DNA of 64,000 bases from Nephromyces sp. MM_2019 (lineage: Eukaryota > Apicomplexa > Aconoidasida > Nephromycida). Shown one piece after another: positions 35,341-47,068 of the stretch. Position 1 is the first letter of the stretch. Each line of letters starts with the position of its first letter. Both the position numbers and the translations under genes were made by a program. The notes beneath the pieces were generated by a model. That model was given only the letters and a program-made list of their open reading frames with translations. It was not told the DNA's origin and ran no database searches. The stretch spans positions 29,876 through 93,875 of the forward strand of contig JADHZB010000341.1 of the NCBI GenBank assembly GCA_015657535.1, in the 5' to 3' direction.

Positions 35341-38300
35341 TTATTGAACAACAAAGTTTATCATATTAGCTTTATCTACAAAAATAGTTCTTACTAGGGT
35401 TTTATTAGTATTAAACAAAGAGATAAGAATTGTTTTAATTTGAGGATGATTTTTTGCAGACTCGATTAAAGTTGTTTGATTCGTGTATCTTTCTTGCCAA
35501 TCAAGTTTTGCTCGTTGTTTTCCATTAATAAGAATGCTTATAAATCTTCTAATTTCGGGTTTGTAGATTTTTGTTGTGTGGTTAAAGGTAGTAGGCCAAG
35601 GCATGTAAGCTAATGAATAGGTAGGATCCTCATTTGATTTGGATAATATAGAATATATCTCTTCGGTAATGTGAGGTGCAAAAGGATGCAGCATTGAAAT
35701 AAATGTTATATATATATCTAATGGGATCCCTAATTTCCATTTGTACATTGTATTGAAAAATTTCATCAAGTTAGCAACTGCAGAGTTAAATTCGTGTTTT
35801 ACAAGATTATGTGTTATTTTTACAATAAATTTGTTTGTAATTTCCATCTCGTCTGAGCTAGGTTTAGAATTTGATAAAAAGATTTGATCCTTATAAAGCT
35901 GGTGTTGGCTTTGTTCTTGGCTGTGTGTAGAAGATTTTATACATAATTTATATACCCTTCTCAGGAAGCGAGAAATCCCTACAAGGCCTTGTTCAATCCA
36001 AGGTGAAGAAGAATGAAGTGGACCAAGAAACATAAGGTGTAGCCGAAGTGTATCAGCGCCATATTCCTTAATTAAATAGTTGGGAGATATTGTGTTACCC
36101 TTGGATTTAGACATTTTCTCAGTCAATGATAAAGTCCTAAATGAATTCTTGATGTTATTAGATGGGGTAAATCTCCATACTCCTTTATTGAATGATACTT
36201 TGTTCAAGTTCTCATCCTTTATTAGTTGTGCATATACAGGTAGCCCTGAAGCTTTATGATACCCTAAGATCGTTTCTTTAAGAATTTTTGGGTGATGTGT
36301 CAGTGCTGCTAAGGTTTTGCGCAAAGCATTACTGTGGGCTTTGAAGTTAACTTCATGTGGGCTAACATATACTGAATCTGATAAATAGAATATAAAGTGA
36401 CTCATATTTGAGCCTAGAATGATGCCAGGATTAATCAAAGTTTCAAAAGGCTCTTCAGAGCTCAGTACATTTATGTCATATAAAAATTTATGCCAAAATC
36501 GCGAATATAAAAGGTGTGAGACAGCATGTTCTGCACCTCCTATATAAACATTTACGGGTAGCCATTTGGTAGTGAGGTCTTTCCTTATCATTTCAAATTG
36601 ATTTTCAGGGTCTATGAATCTAAGGTAGTACCAAGAGGATCCAGCCCATTGAGGCATAATGTTGGTTTCCAAAATAATCTCTGTTCCATTGATAACACGG
36701 TTGGTCCAATTATAATAATTGGAAAGAGGTGGTCTTCGATGTTCAAGGTGGTTTTTTGTTTCATTTTGTTTGCTAAAAACTGAAAAATCATAATAAATTT
36801 AAAGTTGGTCTCAATAAAATATGATCAATCATAATTCTTTAATGGTGTATGTTTTACTAATTTTAAGGCTGATAAGAATCGTGTATCACCTGGAAGAGTT
36901 AGGGGTAAGTCTCCTTCAGGCAGTAAAATGATTTCGTCAGGGTCGGATTTACTATAGCCTAGAGGAAAGGGTTCTCCCCAGAGTCTTTGCCTGCTAAATA
37001 TCCAATCTTTTAACTTGTAAACTGAGCCAGTAGATAACTTTCCAATAATGGTATGCGTGTTATGATGGGTATTTTTTTCGAGAGGTGTGAGTTGAGTGCC
37101 AGTAAAACTCTTATCTAAAATGGCATTATGTAGGCTATGCGATATCGAGTTGAAAAAGGATATTGATCCATTGAGAATTTCCCCAGTGCCATAATATGCA
37201 TTACATGTGAATTCTTCTAATAAATCTAGTCCTATAAATATAGGAATATTTTGTTCAGGTTTAGTTGGATGCGCGGCAATATAGTCAGTTGAGAAAACCA
37301 TTAGTTTGGGGGTCTGATACTGTGCTTCAGGTGGAGTTGAGGAGTAGTTTTGGTGAAGATTAATGAAGGATGAGAACATTTTCTCCTTGTCCAATTTATT
37401 GAAAAGAGACTCCGTATCTTGTGAGTGCAAATATTTTGAAGAGAGTGGGATAACAACAAAGTTGACAGTGTCGAGGGTTGCAATATTCGAAGTAAAAATG
37501 GAAATATCTTGTCCGAGATTAGTGTCGTCATTCTTGTCAAAAACCCGAGTTTCTATCATATATCCAGTCGTTCTACCAATCCATTTCCTCTGCATCTCTT
37601 TTATGTGCTCTGGCCAATTTGGGAGATTGTCAAGACCATCACAAAGCTTGTCAGCGTATTCAGTGATTCTAAGTACCCATTGTTTCATCAGTCGTGTTTC
37701 AACTGGGTAATCACCTCTTTCGGATTTTCCATCTATAACTTCTTCGTTAGATAAAACAGTCCCTAATTTAATAGAATTATAAATAGTTGGCAACAGATAT
37801 TCAGAATAGATAAATTAAGTATCCTTATAATAAATTTAGTATACCAAGTTTTTCACACCATTTTACGGGTTTTAATGTGTAGTATGCAAGTCCGGATTGA
37901 TATAGTTTCTGAAATATCCATTGTGTCCATTTGAAGAATTTTGGATCTGATGTTTTTATCTCTCGGCTCCAGTCATATGAAAATCCCATTCTCTTGAGTT
38001 GTGTAGTGAAGTTTTCAATGTTATTTGAGGTGACATGTTTCGGATGCATATTTTTCTTAATTGCAAATTGCTCAGTAGGTAGTCCAAAGGAGTCCCATCC
38101 AATCGGATGTAGAACATTATAACCTTGCATTCTTTTCCATCTAGCTAAGATATCGGCAGCAGTGTAGCCCTTACAGTGTCCAACATGAAGACCTGTTTAA
38201 AACCCCAAGACAAATTTTGAATTAAATTTTTGAAACAAATGTAAGTATGGCTATATGTGTTGTTATTACCTTCTCCTGAAGGGTATGGAAACATAGGAAG

Positions 38301-38898
38301 GCAATAGTAAGGTGGCTTTTTAACATCATGCACATCGGTTTTAAATATATGGTTTGTGGCCCAAAATTTCTGCCATTTTAATTCAATGTCACTGTGGAAA
38401 TTTTCTTTCAGGCTTGTGTTTTTATTGGAAAAATTGCTACTTAAGCTTTCAGCAGTGTAAAAATTATGATTTGGCGACTGGCTATAACATTTAGAGGCTT
38501 TATTAGGGTTTGAACCTGATTTAATTGGTATTTTTGAAGTATGTTGATTCTCTAGTATATGTGTTGCAGGTCGTTTCTGTTATTTATTCAACATTTGTAT
38601 CATGCACACTAGTGATATATGTGGATCTAAACCTTACTGTAAGTGGGTAAATTTTTCTAATTATATTGCTATTTGTGGTGAACTTACATGTTATAACGGT
38701 AGTAAGTTTGTAGGGCCTGGTTGAGAGGTGGTCATAAAAATCGGTTAGCAAAGAAGTGCGTTCTTGATTGTATATATGCGTAAGGAATTGCTTGCTAAAA
38801 GGAATAAAAGCACTAATTAGTATCATACAACACGACAAAGTTCGCAGGACTTGGCAACATTTGAGATTAAGAGAAATTCTTTTATGTTTCCCCATCAA
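35341..38898 (-). CDS. leuS: Bacterial-type leucyl-tRNA synthetase, organellar
   Basis: This enzyme charges tRNA-Leu in an organelle. Exons (minus) are 38608-38898, 38270-38576, 37845-38192, 36890-37762 and 35341-36779, about 1085 aa. The N-terminus has a hydrophobic signal-like stretch ([12 protein letters not shown]) and a Ser/Thr/Asn-rich region before ELKWQKFW, as in plastid-targeted apicomplexan proteins. HIGH is present as [15 protein letters not shown], followed by [45 protein letters not shown] and the anticodon-binding domain ([16 protein letters not shown]). The CP1 editing domain is degenerate: TTRPDT is replaced by TSNIATLDT, and GTGEILNG runs on without the GHDxRD motif. The exon 1-2 junction implies a 31-nt intron and is uncertain; a second possible intron (GTAAGT at 38674-38679) would keep the frame. 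Confidence 0.93.
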
Positions 38899-40281
38899 GG
38901 AAGTGCCTTTATATCAAATGTAATCCAGTTCCTCGTTTCCTACACCTTGTAAGACCATTGTTAGTGGTGTGAATTAAATAAAATTACTTACTATAAAAAC
39001 AAATGTCATTTTCAAAATTCATAGACATAGTAGTAAGAAAGTATTGAGAATGTCACTAACCATATAGTAAACATGTGTCCTTTAGTTTATGTCATTATAT
39101 TATAAAGCTTTAAAATCAAAATTTCAAACAGAGATTGCTGAGTTTCTTGAGCCTAATGCTGGGTATTGGCTAAAGTTTTAACAAAAAATTGTGTTATAAA
39201 AGATTTATTAAACTTTGAAAATAATTTAATCTTTAAAATCAGCTTATCTATATTTTCAAAGCAAAAAAAATCATCTAGGAAATTCATCTTACAGGGGTAA
39301 AATTGAAAAGTTAAAGAGTACTCTAGATCTTAATTTTAAATAAAGGAGTTTTGTTTCAGATTACAAAATTCGATTAATAAAATTGTGTCTGTTATGAAGA
39401 TTTTGTGGCTTAATGTGGATTTGTAATAATCGAAAGCTTTTAGATTTTAATGCAGTTGTAATAATCTAAGAAAATCAGTATTTGGATATAAACCATAGGT
39501 CTCACTTTTAAATGACGTTACAGAAATCCTAGTCCTAAAAACTTAATTTACTTAAACTGAAATAGTAATACTAACTGCTCCAAGTGTGATTTCAAACGAC
39601 TCAAAGCTGTTAATCCAAATTTAGTTTTAACAGTAACGAGAAATTGCTTCAGTGAAGTTTTTATCTATCTTATCTAAATAATTAGAATTGTTTTAAAATT
39701 GTGCATTCTTCAAGCTGAAAAAAATTGTGTTTAAAATGGTAATTCCTTCGTTTGTTTCTGTAACTCGACAATTATTGTCTTTAGAGGTTTTTCATTTTTT
39801 GAATGAAATATGTTTAACCTTTTTATTCGAATTTAAGTCATGGGTTTAATTTTTAAAAAGGATGCTTTTACCTCGAGCAAATTCTGGGATTGAAGGCATC
39901 CTCTGTTTTGGCTGTGATAAAATGATATTACATAGCTTGCTTAGGTGTTTAATTGAAGTATGGTAGGTTCCATTGTAGTGAAAATAATTTTGATCAATTA
40001 TGGTTTTCAGAATATATTTTGAGTTTTGAAAGCCTAAAGAATTAAATGTCTCTAAAAATGATATTTCAGAGAGATAAATCTTCAGAAAATAAATGGTTCA
40101 ATAATAAAAGTGCGATTTCAAACTAAGAATATCAAAAAAAATACTTTATGGAAAAAATTTACAAAAGTTTTAATCAATAAAATTAGATTAAGAAATTATA
40201 GAAGTTTCAGATGCTCAGAAAAAATTTGTTTTTAATCTTAATTTAAAATTGGTAATCACTGTCCAAGTATTATTCTCTAAA
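38899..40281. other. Intergenic spacer
   Basis: This 1.4 kb AT-rich region lies between the LeuRS start and the ATPase gamma stop, both on the minus strand. It should include the LeuRS promoter. No exon, tRNA or repeat was recognised. Confidence 0.5.
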
Positions 40282-41984
40282 TTAACCAACAGCATTAGCT
40301 CCGGATATGATCTCAATTAGCTCGGAAGTAATCTTTGCCTGATTAGGTTTAAAAAATTATAGATTTTTTGGTATCCAATTTAAATTCGAACATTCAATGT
40401 TAATATAAAAGTTCGATTTAAATAAATAACAAGAATAAAAAGTGTACCTGTCTAGCACGATTGTATTTAAGTGTGAGATTAGAAATCATATCACTAGCAT
40501 TCGAGGAAGCATTATCCATAGCCGCAAGACGAGCAGACTAAAAGGAATAAATATTGTGAAATTTTAGTAAGTAATAGTTGATGTTAAGGAGTAGGTGAAA
40601 AGGAAAGTCTATAATCAAAGGTAGTTTTGAATCTTATAAAAGCTTTCAAGGTTATAAACTTATTACAAGAGATTTTATACAATCATAGGTGTTTATATCA
40701 AGGAATTTACCTGTTCCGATGCTAAACTGTCTAACATGCTACCATAAACACTGCAAGCATAGTATAATTCATGGAAATCTTGCCACATATCTGGTCTTTC
40801 AGGTTCAAATTCAAAATTGTCTAGTTGATGCTTATCCATCTAAGAAAATAAAGTTAACAAGAGGAAATTGATCTTCAAATCATAAAAAATATTGTTGGGA
40901 GTACCTTTTCAGCCTCAGTATAAGTCATGATGGGCTGGCTAAGGGTATCATATCGAATAGCATTAACGAAGTGATTATATACGAACATGAGTTTCTCAGG
41001 TTTTTCCTGAATAAAAATATTTCATTTATAATTTTAGGTTTTTCTCAAAGTAGAATGAGAATTTTAATTGTACCTGTATAATTCTTTCAGAAATAATAGC
41101 CGCAGCAGTAAATGACCATGGGAGTTTTCCAAGTTCAGAAAACATGGTAGAAAATCGGTTTCGAAATAAACGAGCAAGTGCAGTTCTTACTCTTTCGCCA
41201 ATGCCAATAATTGTTACTTTACTTCCTTCCGATTCATAATTTATAACCATTTGTCTAACATAGCGAGCAACTGAGCTATTAATGGCTCCACATAACCCCT
41301 TATCTGAGTAATAGGGTTAAGAATGTGAGTTTGTACTTGGTTAGGTGGATGTAATTTTCCATTTGTATAGTTTTAACTTTCACGTATTTCATGATATTAA
41401 AAGTACTACATGAAAGCTTAAGTAAATACACTTTACCTGATGTGAATGCTACTATTGTTACGTCACTTTTATTAGATTCATTGGTGTTCAGCCTGGACAT
41501 AATTTTCTGGAATTTGATCAATAAATTAAATGAAAATAAATTGAACATTAAAAAAAAACTATTGATACCTTAGGCCCTTCAGTGAAATTCAATCCATTTT
41601 CTAATCGGCTTTGATCGCCTCTTAGTTTGGATGCAGCAATCATTTTCATAGCCTTAGTAATCTAATAGAAAAAATTATTTTATCAAAATTTACTTGGAGC
41701 TTTCCTATTAGCTATGGGAAAGTTTAAATTATAATGTTATCTCCTATACAAAAAGGATCTCTTTGCTTTACCTTTTGGATAGATTTGACAGACTTGATAC
41801 GTTCGGATATTACTTTAAGATCGTTACCAGCGAAACGTTTTTGTTGAAAGTTTAAGTCGAGTGATTGGAGATTCGATATTCTATTGATAGGATAGCCTAA
41901 CGACTGGGTTGAGGCTCCCATATTTCCAAAAGAATGTATAGTAGATGAACTAAACAATCTACGTGCTAAATTAATGTGCGCCAT
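40282..41984 (-). CDS. ATP5F1C: F1-ATPase gamma subunit
   Basis: This is the rotor shaft of mitochondrial F1-ATPase. Eight minus-strand exons (41772-41984, 41569-41661, 41437-41506, 41074-41303, 40905-41006, 40711-40839, 40448-40537, 40282-40338) give 327 aa, close to the usual ~300 plus presequence. The start MAHINLARRLFSSSTIH is a typical basic/Ser-rich mitochondrial presequence. The family core is visible: LKVISERIKSVKSIQKITKA (the N-terminal helix across a splice junction), MKMIAASKL, FTSDKGLCGAINSSVARYV, IGERVRTALARLF, and the C-terminal helix SARLAAMDNASSNASDMISN followed by YNRARQAKITSELIEIISGA. All junctions hold frame with GT-AG borders. It partners with ATPase alpha at the left edge. 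Confidence 0.96.
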
Positions 41985-43097
41985 TGTAGAGTTATAGAAA
42001 TGCCACTTATTTGTTAAAGATGGGTGAAAAGTTTTAAGTTTTAACCAGAGAACAGAAGTCGACTCCTTAAAGTAGAAATTATGAAAAGATAAATCGGTCC
42101 CTTCAAGTTGAATAACTTTTGGTGTACATAATAGCTTTTGTACTGAAATTTTAAATAAATTGCTGTGTTGCCTAAAGTGGATGGATTTGTCAGATTGAAA
42201 TATATTATTTTAACTAGATCTGTTGTTTCTTAAGTATGGACCAAGTATGGGCGTTTTTAGGTTTGATGAATGTACCGCGCTGCGCCGGGTTAGACAGACA
42301 TGGTCAACAATAAAAGCGGGTTGCTAGATTTAATGTGAACGTTAGCAGCAATCATGCATGACCTTGTGTTTATAAGCAGCATAGTAAAACAATTAATTTA
42401 ACTAGCTACTGTTGTTAGGTAATCAAATTTATAATATTTGTTTCTATGCTTTATCAAACTATTGTCAAGAGATCAAAATCACAAGATCATTTGCTTTTAA
42501 TTGCCCCATCATCCTATGGAAGGGCTTTACAACTTGCTCAAGAGTTTTCATCCTTATGCATCTGGCGGTGTTAATCACAAAATTATCCACACAACTATGA
42601 TTAAAAGTTGATCCTGCTTTGTTTTTTACATTGCAATTTTTAATAATCACTAAAACATTTATATAGCAGAATTTGGGACAAAATTACTTAAACAACCAAG
42701 ATATTTGTTGACTAACACATTTTGTACATGTATTTTTTATTAATCAATCTTGAATCATCTGATTCATATTGTTTCCCGAAGGCACATATAGTAAAAATTA
42801 TTTACAGTAGGCATTACATTATATCTTATGAAAAAATGACACCACTTGTTTAGCATATTTTTGATGAATAAAGCAAAATTTCCACTGGATAATGATGAAA
42901 ACATCAAATCATAAACATAAAGGTGGCAATATCTGAAACTTTATTACTGAAACCTTAATTCCGTAAATTAATTATTTGCTTTGTGTTTAGATTAAAAAAT
43001 CAGCGCTTCATTCTATTAAGCTTTTCCTAACTTAGGAAAAATAATTAAAAAAAAAGGAGAAAGACTTGGTATAATACATTATAATTTAGCACATATA
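41985..43097. other. Intergenic region with a GC-rich spot
   Basis: This is a 1.1 kb spacer upstream of ATPase gamma. It contains an unusually GC-rich patch near 42270-42300 (ACCGCGCTGCGCCGGGTTAG) and a CATGCATG element at 42353-42360. No coding exon is supported; a plus-strand frame at 42412-42600 shows no family resemblance. Confidence 0.4.
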
Positions 43098-43627
43098 TTA
43101 TTTTATCCTGAATGTTAGTAATTGAGTAATATAATCCCTGAATTGCTGCTCAGCTAAATATAATAACTCTTGACCAACAGGAGTTGATGTAATGTTCAAA
43201 TAATTTACCAACATAGTGATTGCCATTAGACCTGCACTGCCAGCTAATTGGCCTTTTAAGTTTTGTAAATCATATGCAGCTGCATTTTTAATTTTTATGG
43301 GGCTATTTTCTACCTTTGATTTAGCTGTATGAGAAATTCCTTCAGCAATATGTGCACTATCTAATGGCTTCAGCTTTGGGCTTGTCTGTTTTAATTTAAT
43401 AGTTTTAAATTTCAAGTTTTAGCAAAATTTAATAAGCTAAAAGGAATTTTATACATAATTATGTTATACATAAAAAATGACATTCTATATTTAAACAATT
43501 TGTATCAGCATAGTGTTACTTTCAATTTCCTTTTATCGATTAGACCTGGAAGATTTTCAAAAGATAAGTCTATATTTGTACTCAAGTAAATGATAAAACA
43601 AGCAAATACACAAAAAAAATATTTCAT
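43098..43627 (-). CDS. Small secreted protein, unknown
   Basis: I do not recognise this with confidence. Two minus-strand exons (43520-43627 and 43098-43385) join in phase 0 to give 131 aa. The start codon opens a clear signal peptide (MKYFFCVFACFIIYL). After a short linker (ENLPGLIDKRKLK) comes a polar segment rich in Lys, Ser and Pro, then AAAYDLQNLKGQLAGSAG, a mildly hydrophobic stretch (LMAITMLVNYLNI) and a helical C-terminus. The YDLxxLK pattern followed by a hydrophobic helix recalls Pho88/SND3 proteins, but the N-terminal domain of that family is absent, so I do not assign it. A secreted or ER-resident protein is the safest reading. Confidence 0.6.
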
Positions 43628-44653
43628 TTTATAAAAAATAAACCTGGTTGGACCTGCAAACCTAAAATGTGTTCTCAACTTAAGCTAATGCTTACTATTT
43701 ATAGAAAACTCACGGTAAGGAAAAAAGCTATTAACTATAAAAAGCACAAAAATAAAGTCCCTACAGGGTTAAAGTGGCACTAAACTTTAGAATAGAAAAT
43801 AAGGCAAACATAGGTCCTGGGAATTTTAATTAATGGAGCATTTATGGCAATAAAATGAAGACTTTTCAGTAATTAAAGAAGAAATTAAGTATCAAAATTT
43901 CAGTCTAGCATTTGATAAAGTTGGATTTATATATAGCATAATTATTTATTAACAATATGTCTTATTTATATTGATAATACTATAATTGGATTTTAATTTG
44001 AAAAATCTACTAGAATTTTTTTATGTCGGCTTCCATTTTATCAAAATTTTCAAATCAATTACGTGGATACTTCTAGTAACAGCTTACTTGTGTCTATTTA
44101 GCATAGCTCATGTTTAAGCCTTTTATAATTTTAAAATTATTAAATCCATGCTAATATTCGTTTATGATGATTTTATTTGATACTTACGTTAATTATAATT
44201 CAAATTGCAAAGTTCACATATTTTAGCTTGATAATTTTTTATTTAATGTTTATGTTATTAATTTTAATATATCTCTAATATTTTTATCATTAAAAAGATA
44301 ATCTAACTATTAAATTGGCCTTTATGATTCTCTTATATTTATTTTGTGATTCCTGTACTAAAAGTTCGAAATGACAAGAAGGATTCAGTGAATCCGACCT
44401 TTAATCGATTAAACAAGTGGAAATACTTAGTAATCGTGATAAAATAATAATAATAATTTATATTAATACTCTATACTTGCTTAAACTTTTAGAAATTGCA
44501 ACTTAGATGATAATTTAAAATCCAGAAATAAGTAAAATGTCACAATTATTACAGGTGCCCTGTTTTTTTAAAAACTGATTCTTTAATATACTGATATTCT
44601 GGGTTAATATATTTATAATAATAATAATTTTTACTAAAAACTTGAGATAAAAT
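43628..44653. other. Divergent spacer
   Basis: This 1 kb AT-rich spacer lies between the secreted-protein gene (minus) and the 804-aa gene (plus), which diverge. No other gene was recognised. Confidence 0.5.
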
Positions 44654-47068
44654 ATGATAATGGCTGAATATGATTTGACTGATAAAATTTCATCAAGTTT
44701 TGATAAACCAGAACGGTTAAGATTTGAAGCAATAGAAAGCTTTTGTTCGTATGTTCCCGAAAAAATGGACAAAAAATGGGAGTCAGAAAAAGTCGTACCA
44801 GCCTCAGATAAAGCAAATGAGGTTAAAGTTGAGCAAAGATTAATTGATGTTGTTTTTGCAAATTCAAGTGATAAAGTTATTAATAAAAGTGACCCTGCTG
44901 AGCTAAAGTTTGATCATAGCAATAATGTCACTGATTCAACTTATGAGGCAGAAGGATGTCTAGAAAGTCAAACAGATTTTGGGAATAGTTCAGAGTCTAC
45001 TAACCTTGGGATAGCAGATCCAAACCTGACTCAAGAAGCTGAAAGGGATATTCAAACCTCTAGAAAGCGCAAAACAAGTAAAATATCCAGTCCAAAAAAA
45101 TCGGATTGGAGTCCAATCGACAATACAGTTGAAATAATCGAATCTAATTTGAATAACTCTAATCAAGATAAGATTTATAGCTGGTATGATGGATTCAGAC
45201 TACCCCTAGGGGCCGATGGTAGACAAATCTTGTTGAGAAAGCTTAGGAAGGTTTATCACCAAAATGGTGCATACTGGGATAAGTATCTGTGTGACAAGGG
45301 ATTACAATTTAATCGAATGCCGTATGCTACGGTCAGTGACTTGTTTAAAATAGCTTTTTATCTCAATGTTTTCGATTTTGCTGTGAAATGTTCCTCTGAT
45401 TGTTGTATCGATGGTGGAGATAAATTAAAAAAAAGAAAACGATATCAAAAGATTCGAGTACCAGTTAGTGAGGAATGTTTAGAAGCAAATTATGAACTTT
45501 TAGAGCAAAGTAGAAAGGAGGCTTTAACTGATATGGATTGTTCGAATTTAGGTAATTATTCTCGTTCGGGAAGGCGAATAGCAAAATTGAAAAATTATGA
45601 CCTAGTTGTGGATATAAAAAAGAACCGAAGGGGGTGTCGGAAAAAAATAAGCACAGAAAGTAAAATTAAAAATGAGGACGTCAATGAAAATACTTGTGAT
45701 CTAAATATTAGCAGTGAGATTAGCGTTGATAAAAGTATCATTAATCAAAATATTCTCAGTGAAGATGTTGGTTTAAGTTATAGCTCTATTAATCATAAGG
45801 GGCCTGGTGATAAACTTGTTGAGGAATTGTCAGAGGTTAGTCAACCAAAAAGAAATGGTAGAAATAGCCTTAGTGTGGTTTCTGGAGATCAAGCACTTAT
45901 ACCTAGTAGACCGAAAAGGTGTAAAACAAGAGTTAAGAAGTATGATGACCAAGCTCCAGATAGAATGGTGTGCACACAAGGAAAAAATTATGGCAACGAG
46001 ATTTTGCAGTTCATAAAAGAATTGAAGGACTTTCCTTTTAAAGATTGTTGTAAAGTTGAAAGAAATAGAAATGATCCAGTAAGCCTGAAGTATTTAAATT
46101 ACAATTCAATGAATATTTCAACAACTGACAACTTAATGAGTGTTTCAACAATTACTGACAATTCAAGCATTGCTGAAACGTGTCATAATATGAGTGCATT
46201 AAAGATGGTGTATATGGGTATACTAAATGAGCAAAAGAGGTTAAGAGATTGGACTAATTACTCAGAGGTCATAGAATTTAAAAGTTTCAAAAATTTTGAA
46301 GCACTTCTTGAAGGTTGTAAGTTAGCCACTCGAGTGTTACAAGCAATCCAAAAATTGCTATCTTTTCAACGCTCCTCATGTAGTACCAAATTAGTTCCCT
46401 TTCAAAATTTAGTGCAACATGATGAAAATATACAAGATAAATGGGTAAATTCAAGTGAAGCAAAAAAATCTGTTAAAAAATCCACCATCGAGGATATGCT
46501 TTCTATGCCTATTGATACACAATGTGTCTTTAGTGAGGCTTTGAAACAGAAAGTTGACAATAAATTCAGCATTAAAACGATTAAAAGCTTTTTGGAAAGT
46601 ATAGAACATAAAGGCTTGGAAACTGAACTCAATAATAGATTGCTGAATAACGAAAGAGAGAAAGATCAATTGTCACATTTGCTCGATTTCAGAAATGCGG
46701 ATGAATATAAAAAGGCGGATAATGTTGAGCACAAGAGTGAGGAAAATATACCAAATTTGCAGTTTTCCGAAGAAGAGTCGACCGCTGAAACTTTTTCATC
46801 AAATAATTCATATAATAAAAGTGTCTCTCAAAACTCTTCCAATAATAATAGTAGAGTAAGTTCCAGCTCTGACATTTTTATAAAAACAGAAGCTACTGAA
46901 AAAAGCAAAGACTTAAGCAACTTTAAAAAGCCGCACGAAGTGGAAAATAATTTTAGCAAAGATCAGCTAAGTTGGCTAAAAGATTCATGTAGCAAAATTA
47001 TGAAAGATAACTTCAATCAAAATACACCAAATTTAGATAATTCACAAAAAACCTCAGTTGAAGATTAG
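44654..47068 (+). CDS. Large protein of unknown function, probably nuclear
   Basis: This is a single open frame of 804 aa that I do not recognise. The N- and C-terminal parts are low-complexity, rich in Ser, Asn, Lys and Glu. One compact region looks conserved-like (about residues 176-255): a Trp/Tyr-rich start (WYDGFRLPLGADGRQ), a basic helix (LLRKLRKVYHQNG), AYWDKYLCDKGLQF and a Cys/hydrophobic end (NVFDFAVKCSSDCC). Two related basic motifs follow, SRSGRRIAKLKNYD and SRPKRCKTRVKKYDD, which would suit nuclear localisation or DNA/chromatin contact. A second structured stretch lies near 510-580 (MSALKMVYMGILNEQKRLR). No AP2 domain or catalytic motif was seen. The start is the first Met; a second follows two codons later. 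It is intronless in an intron-rich region. Confidence 0.7.
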   Translation: MIMAEYDLTDKISSSFDKPERLRFEAIESFCSYVPEKMDKKWESEKVVPASDKANEVKVEQRLIDVVFANSSDKVINKSDPAELKFDHSNNVTDSTYEAEGCLESQTDFGNSSESTNLGIADPNLTQEAERDIQTSRKRKTSKISSPKKSDWSPIDNTVEIIESNLNNSNQDKIYSWYDGFRLPLGADGRQILLRKLRKVYHQNGAYWDKYLCDKGLQFNRMPYATVSDLFKIAFYLNVFDFAVKCSSDCCIDGGDKLKKRKRYQKIRVPVSEECLEANYELLEQSRKEALTDMDCSNLGNYSRSGRRIAKLKNYDLVVDIKKNRRGCRKKISTESKIKNEDVNENTCDLNISSEISVDKSIINQNILSEDVGLSYSSINHKGPGDKLVEELSEVSQPKRNGRNSLSVVSGDQALIPSRPKRCKTRVKKYDDQAPDRMVCTQGKNYGNEILQFIKELKDFPFKDCCKVERNRNDPVSLKYLNYNSMNISTTDNLMSVSTITDNSSIAETCHNMSALKMVYMGILNEQKRLRDWTNYSEVIEFKSFKNFEALLEGCKLATRVLQAIQKLLSFQRSSCSTKLVPFQNLVQHDENIQDKWVNSSEAKKSVKKSTIEDMLSMPIDTQCVFSEALKQKVDNKFSIKTIKSFLESIEHKGLETELNNRLLNNEREKDQLSHLLDFRNADEYKKADNVEHKSEENIPNLQFSEEESTAETFSSNNSYNKSVSQNSSNNNSRVSSSSDIFIKTEATEKSKDLSNFKKPHEVENNFSKDQLSWLKDSCSKIMKDNFNQNTPNLDNSQKTSVED

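Noticed and set aside
42412..42600. Plus-strand frame, 62 aa
   Set aside because: Hydrophobic and Cys-containing but starts at a TTG-like position with no splice context or recognised family; likely chance in AT-rich DNA.
43098..43385. Assignment of the secreted protein as Pho88/SND3
   Set aside because: Only a short YDL-helix pattern agrees, and the N-terminal half of that family is replaced by a signal peptide and linker.
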